Notes under the pieces: generated by a model
The model's input: the letters and a program-made list of their open reading frames with translations, nothing else
Databases searched by the model: none
What the model was told of the DNA's origin: nothing
Position numbers and translations under genes: made by a program
Shown here: positions 28,262 through 36,727 of the stretch, piece after piece
Layout of the letters: every line of letters begins with the position of its first letter
Numbering within the stretch: the first letter of the stretch is position 1
Source: Peterkaempfera podocarpi
GTDB lineage: Bacteria; Actinomycetota; Actinomycetes; Streptomycetales; Streptomycetaceae
NCBI RefSeq assembly: GCF_042466665.1
Contig: NZ_CP162102.1
Coordinates: 1,178,001-1,242,000 of the forward strand
Length of the DNA stretch: 64,000 bases
Reading direction: 5' to 3'

Positions 28262-28696
28262 GTGAGCGCGGATCCCCACTCAGCCTCAACAAATGCGCGA
28301 GAGCAGCAGGCGATCGACCCCAGCGCCGGCGGCGCGAGTGAGCCATGGCCCACGGGGAAACTCACCGCGCTGCGGCTCGGGCGGCGGCTGGTCACCGAGG
28401 TCCCGACATCGCGGCCAGGACGCCGGGCCTTCGTGGACATCACTCCCGGACCCAGCGCACATGATGCCCAGGCGCAACAGGAGGGCCGGGTGCACAACGA
28501 TGCCGGCTGGAGCTTCCGCGTGGAGCACTGGGAGCACGACGCTGATCGCATCGCCGACTTCGACCACGACATCGGCGCAGTACTCGTGCGAACAGTTTCA
28601 GCCGAAAGCGAGTCCGAGCTGACCAGCGTACTCAGCGCTTGGCAACTGCCTTCGCAAAGCTTCGTCTGTCCCTGGGTCAGCGAAGACCCCGAGTAG
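28262..28696 (+). CDS. Hypothetical protein, 144 residues
   Basis: I do not recognise this protein. It is acidic, with no membrane segment or signal peptide; the N-terminal 35 residues are low complexity and the C-terminal half (FRVEHWEHDADRIADFDHDI and beyond) looks folded. The GTG start is preceded by GGAAGG. The opposite frame is also open but serine/cysteine rich, as expected for a shadow. It stands alone, with no neighbour that suggests a role. Confidence 0.5.
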   Translation: MSADPHSASTNAREQQAIDPSAGGASEPWPTGKLTALRLGRRLVTEVPTSRPGRRAFVDITPGPSAHDAQAQQEGRVHNDAGWSFRVEHWEHDADRIADFDHDIGAVLVRTVSAESESELTSVLSAWQLPSQSFVCPWVSEDPE

Positions 28697-28897
28697 CTAG
28701 AGGTGATCGTCGCGGTGCGATGATGCAGACGTGTCCGCTGAGTGAGCCCTGCCTTGTGAGTTCGAGCCGGGCTCCGCGCGACCTGACTCAACCCGAGTCC
28801 GTAGGCGGCTTATGGTCCCTGCTCGGCCGTCCCGTTCCATCGTCGTTCAGCGACGTTGATGTCTCCTGGTGATGTCAGCCCAGCCTTCGTGAGATCG

Positions 28898-29182
28898 CTA
28901 CCCAGCAGCCACAACCTGGCCGGCCGTGACCTGAGGAGGGTTGGGGAGCAGTGACGCGAGGTTGTCTCGTACGAAGTCCGCCGCCCTTTTGATCGACTCT
29001 TCGGCCCCGGCTTCGTCTGCAAACACGCTGGTGGAGATCATCACTCCGTCCCCGGCGTCAACCCAGTAGTAGGCCACGAATCCGGGAATCTGGCGGAGGG
29101 GAGGCAGAAATCCCTCGTCCACTCGGCGTCCCACCTCGGCAGGATCGGTCACGCCCTCGTACCGCCGAACTGCTGCGTACAT
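28898..29182 (-). CDS. Small antibiotic-biosynthesis-monooxygenase-like (ABM fold) protein
   Basis: 94-residue protein with the pattern of dimeric ferredoxin-like ABM/stress-responsive proteins: a first strand MYAAVRRYEGV, a helix, RQIPGFVAYYWVDAGDGVMI, then VFADEAGAEESIKRAADFV. ATG 29182 was chosen over one five codons upstream because GAGGAG lies seven bases before it. Such proteins are either small cofactor-less oxygenases or have no known activity; the sequence does not distinguish these. Confidence 0.65.
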   Translation of the reverse strand: MYAAVRRYEGVTDPAEVGRRVDEGFLPPLRQIPGFVAYYWVDAGDGVMISTSVFADEAGAEESIKRAADFVRDNLASLLPNPPQVTAGQVVAAG

Positions 29183-29717
29183 AGCCGATCTCCTCACGGT
29201 CCCGAGGTCATCTCACGCGAAACGACGTACCCTCACCACGCGTCTTTCGCTCGCAAGACGCCCGGAATGCACTCGGATAGCCGCATGGGTGATCCCAACC
29301 GGGCATCTGCTACGGCCGGGGCCGGGGCGAACCAGCGACCTTCCGCTTTTCAGGCGAGTACATCTGCCCAGTAGATCGCGCTGTCGCGCGGCACCGTGAG
29401 ACACCGCGACGTACCGTGAGAGTCGCCCACGTTACCGTCACACTGCCGTCAGCCCTGCGCGGTTGGCAGGCTGCGCGCCCTGCCCCTAATTCCCTGAGCG
29501 AAGTCCAAGCGAGCTGTGCAAGACGGCCCCAGCAGGAGCGTCTTCCGAGCCGGACTTTGCACGGTGGAGTTCCGGCCTTCCCCTGGAGAGGCCCCCGGGG
29601 GTGATCGTCCCCTGCACGTCCGACGTGCCGCCTCGCGCGGCGTGCTGTCGAGTTCGCATCCGCCACACGCTCATGCGTGAGCGATGAGTTTGGGCGGCGG
29701 ATCGGGTCTGCCCTGGC
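29183..29717. other. Intergenic region, no gene recognised
   Basis: 535 bases between divergent genes. Frames here read as unlikely protein in every direction. A promoter for the plus-strand pair starting at 29718 is expected, but I could not place one with confidence. Confidence 0.45.
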
Positions 29718-30335
29718 ATGACTCGAATCATCACTGACATCTCGGTCTCTCTCGACGGCTTCGCCACAAGGCCCGGCCCCAGCCCGGACAACGGTCCGGG
29801 CACCCGCGGCGAGGCCGTGCACACATGGGCGGTTTCCGACGACCCCAGCGACCGCTGGGTCCTGCGCGAGGGGAGCGCCCGCCCGGGCACCGTCGCCCTC
29901 GGCCACCTCTTCGACGTTGTCGACGGGCCGAAGGGCTGGCACGACACGCCCTGCTACGGCGCCGGCGAGGTCGAGAAGCCCTCGTTCGCCGTCGTGACGA
30001 GTTCGCCGCCGCAGTCGGTGCGGACAACCAACCGCGACTGCACGTCCGTCACCATCGGCCTGCCCGACGCCGTCCCTGCCGCGCACGAGCCAGCCGAGGC
30101 CGCGGAGGCGTCGGACAGCGCCAAGAACCTCGACGTCATCCCCATGGGCGGCGGCGCCACGATCGGCTCGGCACTGGAGGCCGGGCTGGTCGACGCACTG
30201 ACGCTGCACCTCGCGCCGATCGTGCCGGACACCAGGACACCGGTGTCCACCGGCGAAGTACCGCGCACGCCGGTGCAACACAGCGTGACCTCGACACCGA
30301 CCGCAACGCACCTGACCTACGACTTCTCCCGGTGA
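29718..30335 (+). CDS. Dihydrofolate reductase-family (RibD C-terminal-like) protein
   Basis: 205-residue NADPH-binding-type reductase domain. The start MTRIITDISVSLDGFATRPG is the family signature, followed by the middle stretch VVDGPKGWHDTPCYGAG and the late GGGATIGSALEAGLVDALTL motif with PIVPD. Members act in riboflavin-like or resistance chemistry, and many are uncharacterised; a true DHFR role is unlikely. Its stop is 4 bases from the next start, so the two genes are translationally linked. Confidence 0.8.
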   Translation: MTRIITDISVSLDGFATRPGPSPDNGPGTRGEAVHTWAVSDDPSDRWVLREGSARPGTVALGHLFDVVDGPKGWHDTPCYGAGEVEKPSFAVVTSSPPQSVRTTNRDCTSVTIGLPDAVPAAHEPAEAAEASDSAKNLDVIPMGGGATIGSALEAGLVDALTLHLAPIVPDTRTPVSTGEVPRTPVQHSVTSTPTATHLTYDFSR

Positions 30336-30339
30336 TCCC

Positions 30340-31182
30340 ATGACCACTGTCAACGTCAATGAGATCTCCTTGGGCATCGAGTCGTTCGGTGACGACGACG
30401 CGCCACTCGTCCTGCTCGCGGGCGGGACGACGATGCTCTCCTGGCCCGACGCACTGTGCGAGCGCCTCGCCGCCGGCGGACGCCGAGTGGTGCGCTACGA
30501 CCTGCGCGACAGCGGGGAGTCGACGACAACGGATCCGCAGGCACCCGCCTACACCCTGCGCAGCCTCGCCGCCGACGCGGCGGCCCTTGCCGACACACTC
30601 GGCGGAGCCCCCGCGCACCTCGCGGGGATCGGCGTCGGCGGGATGGTCGCCCAGGTGGCCGTGCTCGACCATCCGGGCGCGTTCTCGGCACTCACCCTGG
30701 TCGGCACCCGCGCGGTTGCCCCTGGCCCGCCCGACGACGACCTCCCCGACCATGACCAGACGACGATGAGCCGGCTGTTCGCGCGTCCGATGCCCGATTG
30801 GACCGACCGCGAGTCGGTTGCCAAGTTCGCCGCCACCGGCGCGGAGATCCTCGGCGACGACCCCCTCGCCGCGCACGCAGTCGCCGCGCGCATTTGGGAC
30901 CGCACGCCCGGCACCACACCCCCGGTCCAGATGGCCAACCAGATGGGCTTGGTGTTTTCCAGGCTCGACTGCAAACCCCGCTGGCGCGAACGCCTGCCCG
31001 AGATCGAGGTCCCCACGCTCGTCGTCCACGGCCGCCGCAACCGGTTCTTCCCCGTCGGCAACGGCGAGGCGATCGCGCGCGAGATCCCCAAGGCGCGGCT
31101 GCTCGTACTCAAGGAGGCCGCCACTGCGATCCCCGATGCGGCAGTCGGTGAGGTCACCGAGGCGATGCTCACGCTCGGATAG
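30340..31182 (+). CDS. Alpha/beta-hydrolase fold protein lacking the catalytic triad
   Basis: 280-residue protein that follows the RdmC/aclacinomycin-methylesterase-like hydrolase pattern (DLRDSGEST, GGMVAQVAVLDHP, PTLVVHG). The nucleophile elbow reads GIGVGG, so the serine is glycine (G98). The acid position in VHGRRNRFFP is asparagine (N234), and the usual GHD histidine region reads KEAATAIPD. All three triad positions are therefore changed, with the frame and length intact. It is probably a non-catalytic or repurposed fold, perhaps ligand binding. It is co-translated with the reductase-like gene upstream. Confidence 0.8.
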   Translation: MTTVNVNEISLGIESFGDDDAPLVLLAGGTTMLSWPDALCERLAAGGRRVVRYDLRDSGESTTTDPQAPAYTLRSLAADAAALADTLGGAPAHLAGIGVGGMVAQVAVLDHPGAFSALTLVGTRAVAPGPPDDDLPDHDQTTMSRLFARPMPDWTDRESVAKFAATGAEILGDDPLAAHAVAARIWDRTPGTTPPVQMANQMGLVFSRLDCKPRWRERLPEIEVPTLVVHGRRNRFFPVGNGEAIAREIPKARLLVLKEAATAIPDAAVGEVTEAMLTLG

Positions 31183-31438
31183 AGGACGGCGGGTGCCGCG
31201 CGGGTCTGGCCTCCACGCAGCAGCGGACGTCGGAGGCCCGATCCGCCTGCGCACCCGCGACCGGCACGATTCCTTCTGTCAGGAACGGTCAGCTCACTGC
31301 CTGCCTCCGCCTGCGGTACGCCCCGCCGGGCGGCGCACGCCGAAGACAAGAGCGCCCGCCCGAGCGGGGGCGGGCCGCGCCGCGTAAGCCGCGTGGTCCT
31401 TGATGAAGTAGCGAAGACGGCAGTAGTCGGGCCCGGGC

Positions 31439-32404
31439 TCAATCGATCGCGTACCGGGCGTGTTCGATGTGCCAGACATAGGAGCACGCGATGGACTCCA
31501 TGGCTAGGGCATGCCCCGCGAGCAAACCCGTGCCACCGTCGGTCAGTTCGGTGATCCGGGCCCGAACGATGGCGGCGCGTTCCTCGCCCATGCGGGACGC
31601 CTCGGCAAATGCCGTTGCCAGGTCACAGTTTCGCTGGTTCATGATCAGTGCGATCAGGTTCAGCGACTGCGGGCCTCCCTGCGCCGACTCACGGGCGTAC
31701 GACCCGAGATCATTCATCAGACCGGCCAGGTCGGCCAGGGCCGACTCGAGCTGTCGCACCGCCCCGGCGTTCCGCGTCTCCTCCGGAAGCTCGTACCGCA
31801 GGGCGATCTCCGCGGTGGCCATGAGCGTCCGGACGAACACGGTGTGGGGCCGGATCGCGAGATAGTCGCGCACGGTGACGCGATCGGCTACGGGCAGGTG
31901 GTGGGCCTCCCAGAGGATCCCGAAGAGGGTGTCCCGCAGGCAACCGGTGACCCGCAGGTACTGGGCGGGTGTGGCTCGGCTCCGGAGTCGTTCGAGGAGG
32001 TCCTGCAGCGCGGCGCCGAAGGGGTCCGCGTCGCCGGGCGGCTCACCGTCGGCGAGGAGATGGACGAACTCCCCCACTCTGCGGACCAGCTGGGTCAGAT
32101 CGTCGGCGGCCCTGGTCTCTCCGTGGACGTCGTCGAACGCCGTGAGCCACAGGAAGAGGTCGGCGCAGAGCGAAAGGCTGTCCGGATCCGCGGTGGGGAA
32201 GGTCCGGGCCACCCCTTGGCCCACGATGTTGCACAGCGTGCGCAACCCGTCGGGCGGGCCGAGGAGCGGGAACCTCCGAAGCCATTGCCCTACGTGCTGC
32301 TCGATGTGGTCCGCGTGCGGGCTGGCCGGGAAGGGTCCGGGGAAGGTGCTGCTGAGGTCGGGCATCGGCAGCACCGCGGTGCCCGACCGGTCGGCCTGGC
32401 TCAC
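31439..32404 (-). CDS. Class I terpene synthase of the labdane cassette
   Basis: 321-residue class I terpene synthase. The aspartate-rich motif is DDVHGE at 91-96 and the second metal site is NDLGSYARE at 231-239 (NDxxSxxxE), which bind the Mg2+ diphosphate clusters. The GTG at 32404 overlaps the P450 stop by four bases (GTGA), indicating translational coupling. It is the last gene of the cassette. As partner of a class II cyclase it should ionise the cyclised diphosphate (copalyl type) and form a labdatriene. Gene order equals the cyslabdan/raimonol cassettes as I know them (GGPP synthase, class II, P450, class I). Confidence 0.85.
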   Translation of the reverse strand: MSQADRSGTAVLPMPDLSSTFPGPFPASPHADHIEQHVGQWLRRFPLLGPPDGLRTLCNIVGQGVARTFPTADPDSLSLCADLFLWLTAFDDVHGETRAADDLTQLVRRVGEFVHLLADGEPPGDADPFGAALQDLLERLRSRATPAQYLRVTGCLRDTLFGILWEAHHLPVADRVTVRDYLAIRPHTVFVRTLMATAEIALRYELPEETRNAGAVRQLESALADLAGLMNDLGSYARESAQGGPQSLNLIALIMNQRNCDLATAFAEASRMGEERAAIVRARITELTDGGTGLLAGHALAMESIACSYVWHIEHARYAID

Positions 32405-33762
32405 GCGGCCTCCCGCACGGCCGCGGGCACCCTGGGCTCGGCGATCATGTTGAGGGACGAGGGGTGCACGGTGAGCTCCCCCAACGGCCGCACGGTTTCG
32501 CCGGCTACGGGCCGCATCCGCCAGCGGGACGCGATGAGTGCGGTCATGATGACCGATTCCGTCATGGCGAACGCGTCGCCGATGCACATCCGCTTGCCGG
32601 AACCGAAGGGGATGAAGGCGCCCCTCGGCGGCTGCGGGCGCTCCGGCAGCCAGCGGTCGGGGTCGAAACGCAGCGGATCCGGGTAGATGTCGGGATCCCG
32701 GTGCAGGGCGTAGATGCTCCAGAGCACGTGCCGCCCCGCAGGCAGGTCGAAGTCCCCGAGCCGTACGGGCTCGGTGGTCTGCCGGGTCACCAGCCACCCG
32801 GGGTGGTACAGGCGCAGGGTCTCGCTGACGAGGTTGCGGGCGAAGACGAGGCGGGGAATGTGCTCGGAGGTGATCGGACCGCCGTCGAGCACGGCGTCGA
32901 CCTCCTCGTGCAGCCTGCGCTCCAGGTCGGGGTTCTGGCCCAGTTCGTGGAAGAGCCACGACATGGTGACGCCCGTCGTCTCGGAGCCTGCGGCCAGCAG
33001 TCCGATGATCTCCGACAGCAGTTCGTTCTCGGGCAGCGGCTCACCGGCCTCGTCCCGGGTCTCCAGGAGCATCGACAGGAGGTCCTCGTAGGCGTCGGGG
33101 TTGGCCCGGTGTTCCTCGATGATGCCCCCCACCTCGGTGCGCAGCAGGTTGCGGGCGGCCTCGAGCTCCCGGTTGCGTTGGGTGGGCAGCCGCTCCAGCA
33201 GGGCCACGGGGATCAGGACTCGCCGGATGGCAGCCCGGAACACCGTGTCGACCGCGTGGAGGATCGCGCGTGCCCGCCCGCGCTCCGCGTTGAAGGAGGC
33301 CAGCACGGCCATGGCCACGTCCTGGGCCATCAGCTGCATCTCGGTGCCGAGGTGGAGCACCTCCCCCTCGCGCCAGCCGGCGATGGTGGGCTCCACCGTC
33401 TCCCGCATGGTGTCGACGGACCGGCTGATCTGCTCACGGTGGAAGGAGGGCTGCAGCAGGCGCCGCCGCTTCAGATGCGGCTTGCCCTCCGCGACGGGCA
33501 GGGCCTCCTTGCCGAAGAGCTTGAGCTTGTCGCCCAGCAGTCCCTTGGAGAAGGAGTTGGACTTCCCGGTGAGCATCTCGTGGATGAGCTCGGGTGCGTT
33601 GACGGCGGTGACGGTCATGGGTCCGAAGGAGAGGCGGACGACCGGCCCATAGGTGCGCAGGCGTTGCACAAAGGCCAGGCGGTCCTTGAGCATCGGCAGG
33701 ACATGCCCGATGAGCGGCACTCGCTCCGGAGCCATCGGCGGGACATGTGGGTCGCCGGTCAT
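32401..33762 (-). CDS. Cytochrome P450 of the labdane cassette
   Basis: 453-residue haem monooxygenase with intact hallmarks: oxygen-binding helix AAGSETTG around 257-264, ExxR at E314-R317 (ETLR) and haem-ligand loop FGSGKRMCIGD with C393. It is longer and more class-II-like than typical streptomycete CYP105/107 proteins. It sits between the class II cyclase (61 bases upstream) and the class I synthase (4-base overlap). It probably hydroxylates or epoxidises the labdane hydrocarbon. No ferredoxin gene is adjacent, so redox partners must come from elsewhere. Confidence 0.88.
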   Translation of the reverse strand: MTGDPHVPPMAPERVPLIGHVLPMLKDRLAFVQRLRTYGPVVRLSFGPMTVTAVNAPELIHEMLTGKSNSFSKGLLGDKLKLFGKEALPVAEGKPHLKRRRLLQPSFHREQISRSVDTMRETVEPTIAGWREGEVLHLGTEMQLMAQDVAMAVLASFNAERGRARAILHAVDTVFRAAIRRVLIPVALLERLPTQRNRELEAARNLLRTEVGGIIEEHRANPDAYEDLLSMLLETRDEAGEPLPENELLSEIIGLLAAGSETTGVTMSWLFHELGQNPDLERRLHEEVDAVLDGGPITSEHIPRLVFARNLVSETLRLYHPGWLVTRQTTEPVRLGDFDLPAGRHVLWSIYALHRDPDIYPDPLRFDPDRWLPERPQPPRGAFIPFGSGKRMCIGDAFAMTESVIMTALIASRWRMRPVAGETVRPLGELTVHPSSLNMIAEPRVPAAVREAA

Positions 33763-33823
33763 CTGTCTGTTCCTTCCACAAGGGGTCCGTGCATCAGTGG
33801 GTAGGTGCGGTCCGTCGACCGGC

Positions 33824-35464
33824 TCAGCCGTGGCGCGTCCGCAGCGCTTCCCGCGCCGCGATCACCTCGGCCTGGATCATCGCTTCCGGCGCGTAGAGCG
33901 TCTTGTCGTGCCAGAGCGCGGGGTGCCGATGGTCGGGGTTGTGCGCTGTCTCGTGGAGGAAGGTCTCGGCGCGGCTGAGTGCGCGGTCGAGTGCGCGGTC
34001 GAGTGCGTCGGCATGCTCCGCGTGTCGCGGCTGCGTGAGCAGGATTTTCACGGCGTAGGCGGTCTCCTCGGCGGTGCCGCCCCAGATGCCCCAGGAGCCG
34101 TCGTCGTGCTGGCTGGCCAGCACCCAGTCCGCTGCCGCCTCGGCAGCCTTCCGTCCTCGGGGATCGCCCAGCGAGGAGAGCGCCGTGACGCATCGCTCGG
34201 TGGCGTAGTAGGGGGAGGCGTGCCACTTGTCGGGCCAGTACCCCGCGGGCTGCTGCTGCTCGATCAGCCAGTCGGCGACCCGGCGCACCGTGGGTCCGTA
34301 CGTCGCTCCGGCCTCGGGACGGTGGTGCAGTCCGGCCTGGAGTGCCTGGAGGGCATGGGCGTTGGCGGTGACCGAGCCGGTGTCCTCGCCGATGTAGCAG
34401 TCGTAGTGGCGTCCGTTGTCGAACATGGCGAGCGGCGCGGGATCAAGCGGCTGGTCGACGAGCGCGGCCACGAGCAGGGCCATGGCGGTGTCGTCGGCGT
34501 CCACCATCAGTCCGGGCGCGCCACGGACACCCTCGGGGTCGAATATCCGGTCGACCCAGGTGCGGACCGTGGGCAGGCAGGAGGGCGGCAGTCCGGGGCG
34601 GGCCAGGGCGGCGGCGACCCAGAGCCGCTCGAAGACCGTGATCGGGGCGGCTTCCGGGAAGAGGCCGCCGTAGCGCTGTGCCACAGCGGTCAGTTCCCTG
34701 GCCGCGTGCTGCCGGGAGCCCGGGGACGGTGCCGCGGCGGCCCATGCGGCGGTGGCGGCCGGGGAGCTGCCGAGCAGCCCGTCCACTGTGGGCATCAGCG
34801 TGTGGGGGAGGTACCCGGCGACGCCTTCGAAGGTGTGGTGGAGCTTGAAGGGGATGCCCCCGGCTGCCTGGCATCGCCGGGCGACCGCTTCGGGTGCAGC
34901 AGCGTGGTACCCGCGGGGCACCTCGGTACGCGTGCCGCGGTGCCAGGGTCCCAGGTGGGGAAGGTCGCCGACCGGGGTCTGGTCGAGGTGTTCGTTGATG
35001 GCGGCAACCAGGCCAGGGACGAGGATCTCGGCCGCCGCGGTGTCCGGCCACGGCCCGGCCGGGGGCAGGGCGCGCAGGGCGGCGAGCCCCCGGGCCGCTG
35101 CCGCCGCGAGGCGGTTCGCCGTGTCGTCGGCCGGCTTGTCCCGCCGCAGGACCGCCAGTGCGGCTTCCACCGCGCTCAGGGTCGGCAGCAGCCGGTAGGG
35201 TGCGGGCCCTTCGCCCCAACTGCCGTCCGGGGCCTGCTCGCTGATCAGGTGGTCGACCCGGGTCCGGCCGCCGGGCAGCCACGGCGCCGTCGAGAGGACC
35301 CGTGCGGTCTCATACAGGGACGGCCGGACGCGTCCCCAGCCGTCGGCGTCGACCGCGGCGATCAGATGTGTCGCCTCGTCGGTGCGGGTGTCGTCCGCCG
35401 GCTGGTCCTCGCCGGCCGTCGCCAGCGCCACTGCGGCCCCGCCGGGCTCGTACCACTCGTTCAT
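33824..35464 (-). CDS. Class II diterpene cyclase
   Basis: 546-residue protein with the prenyltransferase/squalene-cyclase alpha6-alpha6 barrel repeats (for example EQAPDGSWGEGP, SQHDDGSWGIWGG). The catalytic acid motif DxDD is DADD at 322-325. There is no class I DDxxD motif, so it should protonate GGPP and give a bicyclic labdanyl/copalyl diphosphate that the class I enzyme then processes. The start codon is 3 bases from the GGPP synthase stop. Confidence 0.87.
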   Translation of the reverse strand: MNEWYEPGGAAVALATAGEDQPADDTRTDEATHLIAAVDADGWGRVRPSLYETARVLSTAPWLPGGRTRVDHLISEQAPDGSWGEGPAPYRLLPTLSAVEAALAVLRRDKPADDTANRLAAAAARGLAALRALPPAGPWPDTAAAEILVPGLVAAINEHLDQTPVGDLPHLGPWHRGTRTEVPRGYHAAAPEAVARRCQAAGGIPFKLHHTFEGVAGYLPHTLMPTVDGLLGSSPAATAAWAAAAPSPGSRQHAARELTAVAQRYGGLFPEAAPITVFERLWVAAALARPGLPPSCLPTVRTWVDRIFDPEGVRGAPGLMVDADDTAMALLVAALVDQPLDPAPLAMFDNGRHYDCYIGEDTGSVTANAHALQALQAGLHHRPEAGATYGPTVRRVADWLIEQQQPAGYWPDKWHASPYYATERCVTALSSLGDPRGRKAAEAAADWVLASQHDDGSWGIWGGTAEETAYAVKILLTQPRHAEHADALDRALDRALSRAETFLHETAHNPDHRHPALWHDKTLYAPEAMIQAEVIAAREALRTRHG

Positions 35465-35467
35465 GTT

Positions 35468-36583
35468 CTAGGCCTGTCGTGCGGTTGCGGATTCGGCGAT
35501 CGTGCGCAGCGCCGTGACGGCGGCGGCCGGGAAGGGGACATGGTCGAGCGCCGCCATGGCCTGCTCCCGCCGGGTGCGGATCATCTCGTCCACGGTCTGC
35601 CGGGCACCGGTGCGGTCCAGGATCTTCCGGACCGCGGTGGCGTCCTGCTCGTCCACGTCCGGGCTGCCGAAGACAGCGCGCAGCTTCCGCAGCTCGCCCC
35701 GGGAGGCCCGCTGGACCGCGAGGGCCATCAGGACGGTGGCCTTGCCGGAGCGCAGGTCGTCCAGGACCGGCTTGCCGGTCTGGCGGGGATCGCCGAACAC
35801 CCCGAGCAGGTCGTCGCGGAGTTGGAAGGCCTCGCCGAGCGGCAGCGCGAACTCGCTGCAGGCCGCGAGGATGCCCGGGGAGGCCCCGGCGAGTGCCGCG
35901 CCGATGTGCAGCGGCCGCTCCACGGTGTACTTCGCCGTCTTGTACCGCGCCACCCGTAGTGCGGTGTCGACGTCGTCGGACAGTCGGCCGGTCGTCTGGA
36001 GGTCCAGGTACTGGCCGTAGACGACCTCACTGCGCATCTCGTCGAGGAGCGGCAGGACCTGTTCCAGGCGTCCGACGTTCAGGCCTGCGCGGTGGAGCAG
36101 TTCGTCGGACCAGACCAGTGCCAGGTCCCCGAGGAGCACGGCGGCGCCCAGGCCGTGCTCCTCGGCCCGGTCGCTCTGGCCGCCGTTGGCGGTGTAGGCG
36201 GTGGCCAGCGCACGGTGGGCGGAGGGCTGACCCCGGCGGGTGTCGCTGGCGTCCATGACGTCGTCGTGGATGAGGGCGAAGGCCTGGAACAGTTCCAGGC
36301 CGGCGGCGGCGTCGGTCACCGCGGCCGGGTCGCCGTCCCCGCCCGCGGCATGCCATCCGCACACACACAGCACGGGTCTCAGTCGCTTCCCGCCGTCGAG
36401 GAACCTGCGGAGCAGGGCTATGAGAGGAGGGAGTTCAGGCCCGGGCGCCGACTGTTCCTTGGCGTCCAGGAACCCGGCGAGCGTCGCATCGACGTCCCGC
36501 CGTGCGGCCGAAAGGTCCAGCACGGCGGGATCGGGTATGAGGTCCGGCGCGGGCGGCGTGAGCCCCTGGTCGAGAACTGTCAC
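35468..36583 (-). CDS. Geranylgeranyl diphosphate synthase
   Basis: 371-residue trans-prenyltransferase, first gene of the cassette. The first aspartate-rich motif is DDVMD at 107-111, the second is in QLRDDLLGVFGD, and GGKRLRP is present. It makes the C20 substrate for the cyclase downstream; chain length is inferred from context. The GTG at 36583 was chosen because AAGGA lies seven bases upstream; an ATG at 36598 has no ribosome site. The 144 bases before it separate it from the P450 of the conservon on the same strand, so it may have its own promoter or be read through. Confidence 0.87.
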   Translation of the reverse strand: MTVLDQGLTPPAPDLIPDPAVLDLSAARRDVDATLAGFLDAKEQSAPGPELPPLIALLRRFLDGGKRLRPVLCVCGWHAAGGDGDPAAVTDAAAGLELFQAFALIHDDVMDASDTRRGQPSAHRALATAYTANGGQSDRAEEHGLGAAVLLGDLALVWSDELLHRAGLNVGRLEQVLPLLDEMRSEVVYGQYLDLQTTGRLSDDVDTALRVARYKTAKYTVERPLHIGAALAGASPGILAACSEFALPLGEAFQLRDDLLGVFGDPRQTGKPVLDDLRSGKATVLMALAVQRASRGELRKLRAVFGSPDVDEQDATAVRKILDRTGARQTVDEMIRTRREQAMAALDHVPFPAAAVTALRTIAESATARQA

Positions 36584-36727
36584 GGCAGTTTCCTTCATTG
36601 AGCGGACATGGTCATGAACACACATCCCCAGGTGGTGCAGGTGTCACTCCCTGGGGCCGGAGTGAACGCCTCGTCAACGTGCTTCGCTGCCGTGACAGGG
36701 TGGTGCGCAACGCTGTTTCAAGCCTGC

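Noticed and set aside
27988..28791. A 267-codon minus-strand frame opposite the hypothetical gene at 28262
   Set aside because: Ser/Cys-rich translation typical of a shadow; the plus-strand frame has GGAAGG before its GTG and a more natural composition.
33653..35959. A 768-codon plus-strand frame
   Set aside because: It runs antisense to the class II diterpene cyclase with DxDD and repeat motifs; its composition is Gly/Arg/Val rich as expected for a high-GC shadow.
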